Origin: Cheilinus undulatus
Taxonomy: Eukaryota > Chordata > Actinopteri > Labriformes > Labridae
Assembly: GCF_018320785.1 (NCBI RefSeq)
Contig: NC_054886.1
Location: forward strand, 1,553,177 to 1,617,176
DNA: 64,000 bases
Reading direction: 5' to 3'
Below the pieces are notes generated by a model. That model was not told the origin of the DNA, did not search any database, and saw only the letters and a list, made by a program, of their open reading frames with translations. The number at the start of each line of letters is the position of its first letter. Position 1 is the first letter of the stretch. Of the stretch, positions 12,935-24,175 are shown one piece after another. Both the position numbers and the translations under genes were made by a program.

Positions 12935-13096
12935 ACGCTCAAGTCGATTGTCCAAGCAGCCAGAAAATGTGCAAAGGCAGAGGCTGCATGGGTACAAGCT
13001 TTATTTGCACAAAGAAAAGCAGACATGTTCAAGGCACAAGCATCAATCAACAAAGAGCAAATAAAGGCAGAAGCCGAGGCTGCTCAGTCTTATGAG
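12935..13096 (+). pseudogene. BEL/Pao-like gag N-terminal relic
   Basis: One frame reads 'VQAARKCAKAEAAW' and continues Ala/Lys/Glu/Gln-rich through 'KADMFKAQASINKEQ' to a stop at about 13097. From memory this resembles the Ala/Glu/Lys-rich helical start of gag proteins from fish BEL-type retrotransposons. The fragment is short and the call rests on remembered similarity only; a chance helical frame is possible. Confidence 0.35.
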
Positions 13097-13233
13097 TAAA
13101 TATGGTGGTCAGGGAATCCTCCTAGACTCAAAGCTGCAAGAACCCATAGCGACGCCAATGTGCCAGCTAAAAATGGATGATGATGACACTAATGCTAAAA
13201 GTCATGGGGGGAGAAGTAATATACTGTTAAATG

Positions 13234-14403
13234 TAGTGATGCACGAAGAGTATTTTTTTGAACTGATACTGATAACCGATAATTTCCTACTCCTGCTGGG
13301 CGATAACCGATAATAAGAGATATGTTTTTTTCAATTGTTGATTTAACAAAAGAAGTTTATTTGATGTGTTTATGCACATCTGGGGGTAAGAAGGGGTTAA
13401 TATGTAGTGAGCCAAGATATTTATAACTAATTTTAACTAAAATTACTCGTGTTTTTCAAAAAACAAAGAACTATTCTGACTTTTTAACTGTTATTATAGT
13501 TAACTTTTTTTAGTTAAACATTTGTGTACCAAGTACAACATACACAAACAATTGACATAGGTTTTCCCCCATTAAACCAAATGATAACAGACTGTTATGC
13601 TTAACAAATGGATGTTTGGGGGTCTGTTTTTTTTTTTTTTTGTTTTTTTTTGCTGCTTAAGCCAGAATTAAAGCGAGCTGATGTTTTACATAAAGATTAA
13701 GAATATGCATTGACATATAAGTCATATCAGAGATAGGTTAAAAATGTAAAGTCCACCATGGTCTGTGGCTAAACTTCTGTTCCTAACGTCGATCAGACTG
13801 AATGAAACCACATCAAACAGAGCAGACAGGGATATGTCTATGAAAGCAGCGATGGATCAAGAGACTGTCAGACTGATTTTGTTATTGTGACGTTGCGCCT
13901 TTTGGCGCTTGCAAACTTTCTGCAGTTTTCAATGCCTGCTTACAATCAGTGCTCTGCCTGGTATTAGCCGTTGGCTCGGTCCTTGGCCCGCAGCTGAGGC
14001 TAGTGGCTGCTGCCGCTTCGTTTTAACGTCGTTAGGATGATGACTCTTAAGTGACTTAGAAGATCTGTCGAGGACTTCTTTCTACTCTTTGCAACCTTTG
14101 CAGCGCAAATTCTACACACACGGTCGTGTTATCTTCCTCGTAAATACTGAATAACGCCACCGTGTTGTTAGCATTTTGGCAGGGGCTGCTTTCTCTTCTT
14201 CTCTGGTGCTTAACAGCAGGTCGTGTTCTGTGGTGCCACCTGCTGTTTCAGAACGTGTAGTTTCGTGAAAAAGAAAAAAAACGCCAGCACTGCCGTGCTG
14301 ACAAAAATACATATGTTATCAGGGCTAGTCTTCATGATATCAGACTTATCGGAATGACATAATAATTGCCTGTTATCGGCCTGATAGTTATTGTGCACCC
14401 CTA
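13234..14403. mobile_element. hAT-like non-autonomous element, 1.17 kb
   Basis: Perfect 8-bp target duplication GTTAAATG at 13226-13233 and 14404-14411. The ends are imperfect inverted repeats: TAGTGATGCAC on the left, and on the right the complement of TAGGGGTGCAC. GATAACCGATAA-type subterminal words occur near the left end and ATAACAGGC-type words near the right. No transposase frame is visible. Confidence 0.8.
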
Positions 14404-14654
14404 GTTAAATGAGATCAGTGAGTACGAATTTTGGAAATTTGCCCCTTAAGGAGACCTTGACCTCAAGGATGTCTACTGATGTCAGTGAAAGCAAGCCCAG
14501 ACCCTTGCTGATTCCTTCTGGAAGTGATGGGGCAGAGAGTACCTTGCAACATTACAGCCAAGAAAGAAATCACAAACAGACCAACCAAACTTGTAAGTTG
14601 GAGATGTTGTGCTCCTGAAGGACGGTCAGGCCAAGAGGAATGAGTGGCCAAGAG

Positions 14655-14980
14655 CGCTGGTTCCCAACCTGGGGTCCAGGACCCCCTAGAGGGGGTGCCA
14701 GAGACCCCAGGGCAGGGGCAAGGCTTTCTCTGCTCTGAGGTTGTCAAGATTAGATTGACATATATTAACTAAGATCATGGCATATTTTATACAGATGTTT
14801 TTTTGATAGAATAAACATATGTAAACTTAATTTCTTTGGGTTTCATCAATGAAACAATTAAAACTGATGTTGATTGTTTGACAGTAATCGATCACTTTTT
14901 AGTTCGAGTGGGTCTTGGGGGGGCTTGGCTTTTCTTAGATATAAGGAGGGGGCTCTCGGAAAAAAGGTTGGGAACCACTG
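14655..14980. mobile_element. Short hAT-like MITE, 326 bp
   Basis: The left end CGCTGGTTCCCAACCT pairs with the complement of the right end AGGTTGGGAACCACTG. The 8-bp flanks GCCAAGAG (14647-14654) and GCCTAGAG (14981-14988) agree at 7 of 8 positions. No coding capacity is seen. The gap 14989-15275 holds nothing recognisable. Confidence 0.75.
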
Positions 14981-15283
14981 GCCTAGAGAACTGACATCAG
15001 AGTCATCAAGAAACATTCGGCAAGAATGTCTTACTGTTGTGGATATACAATACATATCTGCTAAAATGTGGTAAACATGGGTCTATCATTTTTCTGTCTA
15101 TCTTCGTTATACCCCCAGTAGTAGGTTACATATTTATGTTTTGAATAAAGAATAATGAAGTCCTGAAAACTAATAAATAATCCTAATTAATAACCATGGA
15201 TGTGTAATATTATCAGAGCTATATAGGTATTGAAAAATCACAGTTCATAACTTTCATGATAGCTGGGAAGGCACATCAGACAG

Positions 15284-15462
15284 TAGTGTTGTTGTCAAGA
15301 CCACACAATCTGAGACCAAGACATGCCCAAGACCAGAGTGCACCAGGACCAAAATCCCAAGTCCGGCCAGTCTGAGACTGAGTAAAAATGCTCTCAGATA
15401 CAAGACCAAGGCATTCCAAATGTGGTCTCAGACCAAGACCGTTCTAGAGTACTACAACACTA
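15284..15462. mobile_element. Small MITE, 179 bp
   Basis: Termini TAGTGTTGTTGTC and, inverted, TAGTGTTGTAGTACTC. The flanks TCAGACAG (15276-15283) and TTAGACAG (15463-15470) match at 7 of 8 positions, as expected for a hAT-type insertion. The interior repeats 'gaccaagac' phrases. Confidence 0.7.
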
Positions 15463-16044
15463 TTAGACAGGCATGCTTGTTAGTGACCTCAGAAGCTGTC
15501 TGACAGGTAAAACAGGATCAGTCGCCTTGAAGTTTGATTTGTTTCTGCTCTCACGGTGTAAGTCTGTGCAGTTGTATGACTGCAATATCAAACATACTAC
15601 CTGACCAGAATTTATCCACCCGGTCAAGATCAAATGATCAAGCTGAGATTGTTCCGTTAGGCAGAAAAACAGCGGTGCACATAAAAAATCATGTCAGTAT
15701 AAGCTCAAAATCACATGGTGTACGCATGGATTTACAAACATCCCATTTCAATATAATCCACATATTATAATTATTATTGTTGTATCCAATAGGCAGTATT
15801 TGTCAGGTCAGCAGCAATTTCTAGTAATTTTTTTTATTTATAGAATTTCTTTCATTATGAAGAAAATGTTCCCCATTTAAACATTCATATACCGATTAAG
15901 CACTGTTTGTCCTCACTGAAATACATTTTAGCCTCTGGTTATTGCTGCTAGTGCACATGCTGGTAGACAGGTTTAGTTTTGAAGAGATAGATTTAAAACT
16001 GCAGAAAGACTTTTATAAAATTTAAAAAAAATTATTATACTCAC

Positions 16045-16666
16045 TTTTTACTTCAGCTGTCACAGCAGTCTCTGGAGTGTCGTTCTTGGGTTCTGCAGGA
16101 ACCTGGATGGGGTTCTGCTCCTCTGGCGGTGTTGTGGTTGTGTCCATTGTTTCTTGTTCATCTTCTCCCTCGGTGCAATTGACTATGATGTAGCTCTCCA
16201 CTTTCCCAGCAGGGGTCTCTGAATGCTGGTAAACTTTCTCTCCATGGACATGAAAGACTGTTGTCTCTACAGCACACGGCACTGTTAAAATAAGATCAAC
16301 ATTTATAGTTGTGATAATGGTTTTAGTTAAAACTGATAACAGACTTAGCTTACTGTGTTGCCTTACTGTTATGCAAAAAGAAGCTTAACTTTACCATTTG
16401 GATCTCTCTGCTGACTGTCATCCATGCTGTCAGTACATGGGGTCAGAGGAGTCTCTTCTGCTACCTCACAGTAAAGTTCAACAAATGAATCTTCGTCACT
16501 GGGGTCCTTTATTTATGCAGGAAACAGATGAAATCATTAATCTACTCATAAGGTTATTGATTTTTATTTATTACCTACTTTGAGAGTTTTAACATCAGTT
16601 GTTTACCTCCATTTTTCAGCACTCCTTCTCAACTCACACTTTTGCCGGATGACAGGAACAGCTTCT
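16045..16666 (-). CDS. Three upstream coding exons of the GTPase gene
   Basis: Three minus-strand exons join in phase with each other and with 10866. Exon 16666-16607 (acceptor tttcag, donor GGAG|gtaaac) has one open frame, starting EAVPVIRQKC. Exon 16498-16395 (acceptor ccccag, donor AATG|gtaaag) reads DEDSFVELYC then MDDSQQRDPN. Exon 16281-16045 (acceptor aacag, donor AAAA|gtgagt) is Glu/Thr/Pro-rich with VYQHSETPAGKVESY and TPPEEQNPIQVPAEP. Joined to the main exon this gives about 1,690 residues. The start codon is unresolved: the in-frame Met in the middle exon is possible, and a weak donor after ATGGCAGA at 19515 would also be phase-compatible. Sequence matching was not possible, so the joins rest on splice signals and phase only; the acidic linker has no recognised domain. 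Confidence 0.6.
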
Positions 16667-17322
16667 CTGAAAGTAATGAGACAAGATTTTTATGCCAATG
16701 TACTTTTCTCACAAAGTTTAAGTAACAGATAGCCTACTTGGCATCGTTTCTAACCCTAGTGAACCCAGCGTGCCAGAACTACGACTAGCATATTCATTTT
16801 TGATTGGCGGTAGATTTGAAACTGGATAACATATAATGATCATTCCTTTTGCATATAAAATCTGGGGAGTTACACTAACATTTCACACATTCACCATGTT
16901 TTAGAGCGCTTTTTCCTTGCAGTGATGGTTTCGTAAAAATACACAATAAAGCGCACATACCAAAATCTTTTTAAATGAGACCACGGATATTTGCAGCATT
17001 TCCTACGTTGAAATAACCATCATCACACTGTGGGCATGACCTGTCACATGATTCTTACGTGTCCCTACCCGATATGCCCCCCCCCCAACAACAGGAAGTG
17101 GCGTATTTTCCCAGGAGTTGTAGTTTTTTTCCGTGTAATGTACCAAAGAACTTAGCCTGCACACATACTTGCCCTTGCTCTCGTTTTACCCGTACTTTTT
17201 TACAAAAACTCTCAGACACACAACACACACCAGACATCCATCACCCACACCTCTGACACACTTCCGCACATATGTAGTTATGGAGCCGCAAAACCTGGTC
17301 GCACCTATTGGTTTTACAGCAG

Positions 17323-18303
17323 TAGGGCTGGGCAATTAATGAAATGTTAAATCACCTTGTGACCTACTGCAATTTTCAAATCACAGAGGGTGCAAAATTT
17401 CTTTGACCTGCTCTACACATAATGTAAACATTCATGTGCCAATATTTTCTGGAATAATTGACAAAAGTTCCTACTTTCTTTGTTTTTGTATATTTTTGTC
17501 TTCTTCAAAATAAGAAATCCATAAAATCATAATTCCCTTCATTACAATTCATGTCAAATTTGCAATATAGGACAAAATAATTGCAATAAGACATTTTTGT
17601 CTGATTGATTCGAATTTTGAGGGGATTTTTGCTTAGAAATTTTTTTATATTTTGCAAAAATTATAGAGATTTATTTTGACATTTTTAGGAATTTGATTTG
17701 AACTTCTTTTTTGGGGGGTGGGGTGATTTAAAAATTTAAAGTATCTTCTTGAAAATTTAATACATTTATTCGTAAAATTTGCGGAATTTGATTTTAATTT
17801 CTTTGGAAATTTATTTAGAAAATACAAGGTAATTTTATGGAAATTTTTAACATTTATTTGTATATTTTTGGGAATTTGATTCTAATTTCTGGGGGAATTA
17901 GCTTTGAAACTTAGTTAATTTCATGAAAATTTGAGGAATTTATTTGTACATTTTTAAGAAGTTGATTTGATTTCCTTGGGGGAGGTGCTTTGATTTTTTT
18001 TATATTTATATGAAAATTTGAAGAATTTATTAGTAATTTTTGGGGAATTCGTTTGATTTTTTGGGGGGTGGTTTTAGTTATTTTCTTAGAATTTTTGAAC
18101 ATTTATTTGTAGATGTTGGGAGATTTGATATAAATTTCTGGGGGAAATAGCTTTGTGTGTTATAATACAGAATGGTTATAAGATGAGGAACCTGAAGAAT
18201 AATCACATGTTAAATTGCAATTAAAAAATAAAATGATAATTGTAATCGCAATGTTGGGTGAAAAAATCGCAGTTAGATTATTTTCCCAAACCGTTCAGCC
18301 CTA
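17323..18303 (+). repeat. TAGGGCTGGGCAATT element with internal ~90-bp repeats
   Basis: The ends TAGGGCTGGGCAAT and the complement of the right end (TAGGGCTGAACGG) form short inverted repeats of a kind frequent in fish genomes. The interior (about 17600-18150) holds five or six degenerate copies of a unit of about 90 bp containing 'gaatttgatttgaatttct' followed by a G run. The flanks TACAGCAG and GCGCGAAG do not match, so the target duplication has decayed or the ends are misplaced. The rest of 16667-19493 shows nothing recognisable apart from poly-T tracts near 18370 and 18550. Confidence 0.6.
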
Positions 18304-19493
18304 GCGCGAAGCTTTGGAACTAATTACAGCATCAGATGAAGAGTCCAACTACTCATCTGGTTCATTTTTTTTTTTTTTTTAACAGGTTACTATATCTCAA
18401 AAAGCAAGTTATGTACAGACTTCAAATAAATTTCCTGTGGCTCCAAAGGATATTTTGCAACTGTTTTTTACATTTGCAAATTTGAGGGATACAGCTGTGC
18501 AATTTCTGTATTTTAAAATACATGTGGGAAAAAAAACAAAAACGATTTTCTTTTTTTTTTTTTTTTTTTGGTTTATTGCACTTTTAAGCAATTATTGCAG
18601 TGGTTAAGACACAACTCAATACATATTATTAAAACTTGGGATATAAGGGTTATATTGATGTAAAGCAAATAAAAATACTCCCAAAAATTTCATTACATTA
18701 TGTTAAAATGTAAGAATATGTCCTGGTGGACTTACATAATGGTAGGTTTTAAAGGTTAGGAAAAATAAATGCTAATCATTCGTTCAATTTCATATTGGTT
18801 TTGAATCTAATTGCACTTACAAACTGCCATTTGAAGGTGGGTTACGCCCCTGTCACAGCTGTTATGGATTATATTACTAATGTAGAATCAAATAATCTTG
18901 AATATGCCCCTGAAGTTCTTGTGTCTTGCCTCTCCAACCTGTCAAACATCCTGCCAAGTACCATTTCATCTTTATTTTACCTAATAATAAGCTAATTATG
19001 ATGATTACAGATTGCCCAGCATGCAACTCTTAGCAACTTTATTTAATTGTAATGCTAATCCACTTCGCTGGGTGGCACTGTTGCGAGAAGAGGGGGTCCT
19101 TGTTCTATGGTTCTGAGGCTGCTCTGCTAGGATTTATTTCCTGACAAGAACTTCATGCAGCTCGCAGGAGCACATCGGAAGTTTGAGATGTGCTCACTCC
19201 AGCTGAACAGCTGCATGCAAAACTGTACATGATTCCTGATGGAGCTGCAATCATTTGTCTGCAGGAATCCCAAATTTGACTGTCTTTTGGGCTCTAGACA
19301 CATTAATATGATGGAGTCGGCTAATGGACCTTGACGTAGTTATAAAAGTTTCATTACGTTTTTAAAGGAGAAGCGTCTAAATCCTTGCAGTATCGTATTA
19401 AATCAATAAACCTGTCTGTACCTGCTGTTAGCCACTTACTTTTCGAAGATCTCCTGCAGAAAAAACGGTTTAAATAGCATGCAGGTGAATCAC

Positions 19494-19662
19494 CTTTATA
19501 GAAGAGATGTGTACTCTGCCATTCTTGAATTCGGGATGAGTTTCCTCTTCGATGCTCTATTGAAGGAGTTCAGCATTTCAGGCCTCGCATGTCTGAAAGC
19601 ACACACCCTCCTAGCACTCTCCTTATATGCTGCTCGGCGAAAACACTTTCACTTTCAGTTTT
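19494..19662 (-). promoter_or_regulatory. Candidate interferon-responsive promoter of the GTPase gene
   Basis: On the minus strand, AAAACTGAAAGTGAAAGTG (19662-19644) contains the GAAAnnGAAA core of an ISRE/IRF element. About 16 bp downstream comes ATATAAGG (about 19628-19621), a TATA-like box, which predicts transcription starting near 19595. A strong donor AAAG|gtgatt ends a possible first exon at 19494; the short ATG frame within it stops just before that donor. The nearest minus-strand coding exon is at 16666, implying a first intron of about 2.8 kb. The motif pair is seen; linkage to the GTPase gene is inferred from strand, distance and the family's known interferon induction. Confidence 0.5.
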
Positions 19663-20379
19663 AATTTTGATCACGTGATTTATTGGAATCAGTTTGGAAT
19701 CAGACAGCAGTTTACCGTAAATGCATTCTAAGGATTTTTCTTTTGTGATGCAAAAGGTGCACGCTGATACTTCAATCTCTGGTTTTACATAACTGCAGCA
19801 TTTTCCCATCATAATCTCTAAAACCTTCTTGCACTACTTTAGAAAAGGTTTTGCCTCTTTATTATGACTGATGGGTTTTATATGGTTCTTTACTTGTAAA
19901 TACAAGATTGCTATGTAGGCCTAAATCTGACCATTGCCCTAACAGTCTCACCTCACTAAGGAGATGACATGGGTTAGAGATTTTGTAAGGAACTTTAAAG
20001 TGAAAATAACGAAACACTGCAGATCTTTTAAGTAGATTTGACATGCTCTAAACCAATGGGTCTCAATTTGGGGGTCACAAGACAGTAAGAGGGGGGTCAC
20101 CAGCTGCCTTCCAAAACACAAAGAATATTTCTAAACTACATCAATTTGTATATTTCATGAAATTAGTTACATGTAATATACAGTATAGTGATTTGGAGAT
20201 TTATGCTAAAAAAAAATAAATAAATAAACAGTTCATGTTTAAAGGAATAAAATAAGATGTAAGTCTGCACATTGCTGCATTCAACTTCTCCTCAACCACC
20301 TTCAGGTGTTCCAGGTACATTTATTTTATGAGTAACAGGCCTCCTACCCTAAACTGCCTGATCATGCTAGTGCTGCTAG
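19663..20379. other. No gene; partial hAT-like left end near 20053
   Basis: Starting near 20053, aaaccaatgggtctcaattt followed by gggggtcac resembles the left end of CAGTGGTTCTCAAC-type elements such as 28613-29512, but I find no matching right end. Nothing else is recognised. Confidence 0.35.
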
Positions 20380-21770
20380 ATTACTAACTAATACTACAAC
20401 TAATACTACTACTGCTGCTACTACTACTGCTATCAGCACTGATACTACTTCTACAACTACTAATACTATTGCTACTACTCCTCCTTCTTTTACTTCTGCG
20501 ACTACTACTGCTAATGCAATGACTAGTACTACCACTGCTACTAAAACTACCACTGCTACTACTGCTACTATTACTACTACTACTGCTACTAATATTACCA
20601 CTGCTACTATTACTACTGCTACAACTACTACTACTACTACTACTAATAATAATATTACCACTGCTACTATTACTACTGCTACCACTGCTACTAATACTAC
20701 CACTGCTACTACTGCTACTATTACTACTACTACTGCTACTAATATTACCACTGCTACTATTACTACTGCTACAACTGCTACTACTGCTACTACTACTACT
20801 ACTACTAATATAACCACTGCTACTACAACTACTACTGCTACTACTACTAATAATAATATTACCACTGCTACTATTACTACTGCTACCACTGCTACTAATA
20901 CTACCACTGCTACTACTGCTACTATTACTACTGCTACCACTGCTACTAATATTACCACTGCTACTACAACTACTACTGCTACTACTACTACTAATAATAA
21001 TATTACCACTGCTACTATTACTACTGCTACCACTGCTACTACTGCTACTATTACTACTACTACTACTACTACTAATATTACTACTACTACTGCTACTACT
21101 GCTACTACAGCTACTAATATTACCACTGCTAGACTACTAACTAATACTACTACTGCTACTATTGCTACTAATACTACCACTGCTTCTACTACTACTACTT
21201 CTACTACTACTACTGCTTATACTACTACCATTGCTACTCCTCCTCCTTCTTTTACTACTGCGACTACTGCTGCCACTGCAACTACTACTACTGCTACTAA
21301 TACAACTACTATTGCTACTGCTAATCCTTCTTTTACTACTGTGACTACTGCTGCTACTACTACTAATACTAATACTGCTGCTACTACTACTACTGCTACT
21401 CCTCCTACTACTGCAACTAACACTACTACCATTGCTACGACTTCATCCTACTACTACCACTACTACTACTGCTACTACTATTACTACTACCACTAGTTTT
21501 GCTTCAACTACAACTACTACTTCTACTACTACTATTACTACTGCTACTACTACTTCTACTACTACTATTACTACTGCTACTACTACTTCTACTACTACTA
21601 TTACTACTGCTACTACTACTTCTACTACTACTATTACTACTGCTACTACTACTTCTACTACTTATTTTGCTACGACTATTACTACTACTGCTACGACTGG
21701 TACAACTACAGCCATTACTACTACAACTTCTACTTCTGTGACTGCTTGAACTACTATTACGACTGCTGCT
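20380..21770. repeat. 1.4-kb ACT/TAC/CTA trinucleotide array
   Basis: Almost uninterrupted triplet repeat (ACT, GCT, ATT, ACC variants) with higher-order structure. At about 21521-21653 a 33-bp unit starting ttctactactactattact is repeated four times at exact 33-bp spacing. Because stop codons are rare in a triplet array, it leaves Thr-rich and Leu-rich frames open on the plus strand and Val-rich frames on the minus strand. These are artefacts of composition, not genes. Confidence 0.95.
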
Positions 21771-22774
21771 CCCGCTAAGAATAATCTTATCATTTTTCCT
21801 TTGCTTCAATGTAACTGTAAGAAAATGTAACCACAGCAGCCACTGAAACTAGATATGAAAGGAATCATATACATCTGTCTAGCATACTGCATGTTGTTGG
21901 CACCAGTGAATTGCATCTTTACTGTTGTTATCCTCTAAGAATGATATCAAGTATAATCAACATAATTATCTTAATGGGTAAATAACATTAATGTAAGCTC
22001 CATGGGCTATTCCATTAACATGTCCTCTGTAAAACATGTGTCTTAAAAAAATGAATTTCAAACAGCCATGTCTTTGTTTTTCAGTATATTAGTAATACAC
22101 TCCCAGTAAGCTGTAGTCAACCAGTACACTTTTTTCAGTCCCCCCAAGGCCTTAATATCTACTTTCACATTTTCGGTCCCTGACCGTCTTCACAATTTAA
22201 CTCATTTTGTTTATTATGCTGATTGTGTCTGAGGTCTTTATGTCATACGCATGCATTGTATTTCATATGCAAATTTTGAATTCCCTACAGAAATTTGTAC
22301 GCTAAATAATTATAATGAAAAACTTTTATGTTTTGTTTAAAAAAGACCAAAAAAAAGTAATGTAACCCAGGTAGTATTTACCGTTTTAGGACATACAGGG
22401 TTGAATAAAACAATATTTGTGATGGGAAAACATGAAATAGTAGATGGGATACTTGTAGAGAAGAAGAAACTGTGAAACATATTTTTAGGAAAAACAGAAA
22501 ATATGATATAGAAAGAGAGATTGAAGTAAAATAATTGAAAAAAAAAAAACAAGAAATATTGAGTATTAATGAAATGTGAAATAAACCAACAAAAGATGAG
22601 ATTGTATTCAATTTTTTTTAAATACAGGTTTGTTGACAAGAATATGATAACTTTTTTCTTTGTTTAGCATACGCTAGTTTGTAAGTCTATGCAGTAATCA
22701 TTCCAGACCAGAGGGGGCGTTCACGCACTGAACTAGTTTGCTACCGCCTTAAAAGAAGAAGAAATATTTCCGGT
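21771..22774. other. No recognisable gene
   Basis: AT-rich sequence. A Phe-rich minus-strand frame at about 22337-22639 reflects A-rich composition and has no family resemblance. Confidence 0.55.
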
Positions 22775-22911
22775 CTCTTTCTACTTCCGGGACACTGAGA
22801 AAATAAACACAATATTGGCTAAAGCTAATTCTTCCGTCACAGATATGTGTTTATCTTTGACTCTTGTGATGGAACAAGAAAAGTAATACAAATAAAAATA
22901 TTAATCTGGAG
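22775..22911 (+). promoter_or_regulatory. Candidate promoter and 5' untranslated exon of pop7
   Basis: An ETS-type motif, CTTCCGG, lies near 22784, followed by sequence ending in a near-consensus donor, GGAG|gtaagtg, with the exon end at 22911. A second good donor, CCCAG|gtaagc, lies near 22990. Human POP7 has its coding sequence in one exon after a 5' untranslated exon, and acceptors occur just upstream of the pop7 start (27750 and 27763), so a 4.8-kb first intron would be needed. The link is inferred. Confidence 0.3.
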
Positions 22912-23204
22912 GTAAGTGTTCCTATTTAAGATTAAAGTCTTCATATTAGTGATGCTTAACCTCTCAGTTTCCTACGTTAGCTAACCCAGGTAAGCTAGCT
23001 CCATTCATGACCACGCTACTTCGAAAATATGTGAACATACATTTATGTCGGAAGTGGCACATTACTGTTTTGTGCTGCTAATATTTCTTCATTACTGTTG
23101 TGAAATGTATTAACACGCCACTGGCCCTGTAGTATTTTCTACGTCAAAATCTCTGACGGCGATTTTGACTATAAAATTTCTCAGTTTCCCATTTTATAAT
23201 CGTC

Positions 23205-23325
23205 AAAGACGTTTAACGCCCTTAAAACTCATCAGTAAGAATCAGTAAATAGTCAAAATGTTCCTGATTGACTGACCAACAGCAGGTGGGTTTGTAGGCC
23301 GTAATTACAAAACCATCAGGCCTGT
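23205..23325 (+). repeat. First copy of a ~115-bp direct duplication
   Basis: Contains aagacgtttaacgccc...catcagtaag...gactgaccaacagcaggtgggt. A close copy with scattered differences lies at 24057-24175. The two flank the repeat array at 23510-24045. Confidence 0.7.
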
Positions 23326-23509
23326 GGAGTCAGCAAAACCATGGTCCATTGTAAAGTTAAGCTGTGATATTCATATTTAATATTTAACCTGGATAATAAA
23401 CACTCTTATCAAAGCGATAAATATATTTTTTAGTAATTTGTGCCGTAGTATATAGCCATCTTAAAAATGTAAAACCCTTTTCTTCGAAACAGATCTAAAT
23501 GGGTTAAAA

Positions 23510-24045
23510 ATGTCAATAAAAAGGTGGTGAATTTGGAGTTTAAAGGTAGCAGGATGGGCTAGAATTGGCAAAAACTGATAAAAGTAGCAAAATGTGTGGA
23601 AAATTTGGTGAAATGGGATTTGAAAGTGGGGAAAAAGCAGGTTAAACTGGTAAAAAAAGGGTTAACTCAGGCATAAAGAAGGCAGAAATTGACAAAAATG
23701 GCCACAACAAATAGTAGAATGTGGTTAAAATGGGGAAAAAAGGGGTTTGTTGTGGCAATAATGGGTCAACAGAGGTAATGATAGGCAGAAAGTAGTGAAA
23801 ATTGGATTAGAAGTGGCAAAAAATAGGCAAAAAAAAGTGATTGAAAGGGTTCCAAATTGGCAAAAATGGGTTTAGAATGGCAAATTGTGTCAAAATTTGA
23901 AAAATTGGCGTAGAAAGTGATGAAAATGGGTTAGAATTTTGCAAAAGTGGGTAAAAAACTGGCAAAAAAGGGTCCAGATTTTGCAGAAATTGATTAAAAG
24001 TGGCAAATATTAGTGACAAATTTAGTTGGGAATAAATAAGTTTAA
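23510..24045 (+). repeat. Degenerate 'aaaatgggttagaagtggc' array
   Basis: Repeats of short purine-rich phrases (tggcaaaaatgggtt and variants). It begins ggttaaaaatgtcaataa, exactly as the interior of the hAT-like element at 28613-29512 does, but lacks that element's termini, so it is an end-less partial copy. Confidence 0.7.
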
Positions 24046-24056
24046 AAATGTTTTTA

Positions 24057-24175
24057 AAGACGTTTAATGCCTTTAAAATGCATCAGTAAGAAGCAGTAAA
24101 TAGTCTAAATTTCCTGATTGACTGACCCACAGCAGGTGGGTTGGTAGGCTGTAATGCCAAAACTTTAGCCTGCAT
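24057..24175 (+). repeat. Second copy of the ~115-bp direct duplication
   Basis: Matches 23205-23325 over aagacgtttaatgcc...gactgacccacagcaggtgggt. See that entry. The interval 24176-24780 holds a fragment starting gggctgggcaatattta (about 24271), like the ends of the 45242 element, and otherwise nothing recognisable. Confidence 0.7.

Larger units (their letters stand above)
10867..16044 (-). other. Large intron of the GTPase gene, filled with mobile DNA
   Basis: The donor at 16045 (AAAA|gtgagt) and the acceptor at 10867 define an intron of about 5.2 kb. It contains a LINE relic with a SINE in it, a BEL-like gag relic and three hAT-like elements, listed separately. The stretches 11018-11470, 12430-12930 and 15471-16044 show nothing recognisable. 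Confidence 0.6.

Noticed and set aside
16930-17005. Minus-strand ATG exon ending ATTTTG|gtatgtg as the GTPase first coding exon
   Set aside because: The donor is good but its phase would read into stops in the exon at 16666-16607, so it could only be untranslated.
17055-17256. Open frames on both strands upstream of the GTPase exons
   Set aside because: Short, overlapping on opposite strands, and without family resemblance or suitable splice phases.
20362-21749. Thr-rich, Leu-rich and Val-rich long open frames on both strands
   Set aside because: They arise because the triplet array almost never forms a stop codon; there is no domain, start context or splice structure.
22700-22725. CTCF insulator site near pop7
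   Set aside because: ccagagggggcg resembles the core but lacks a base and matches the 5' half of the consensus poorly.
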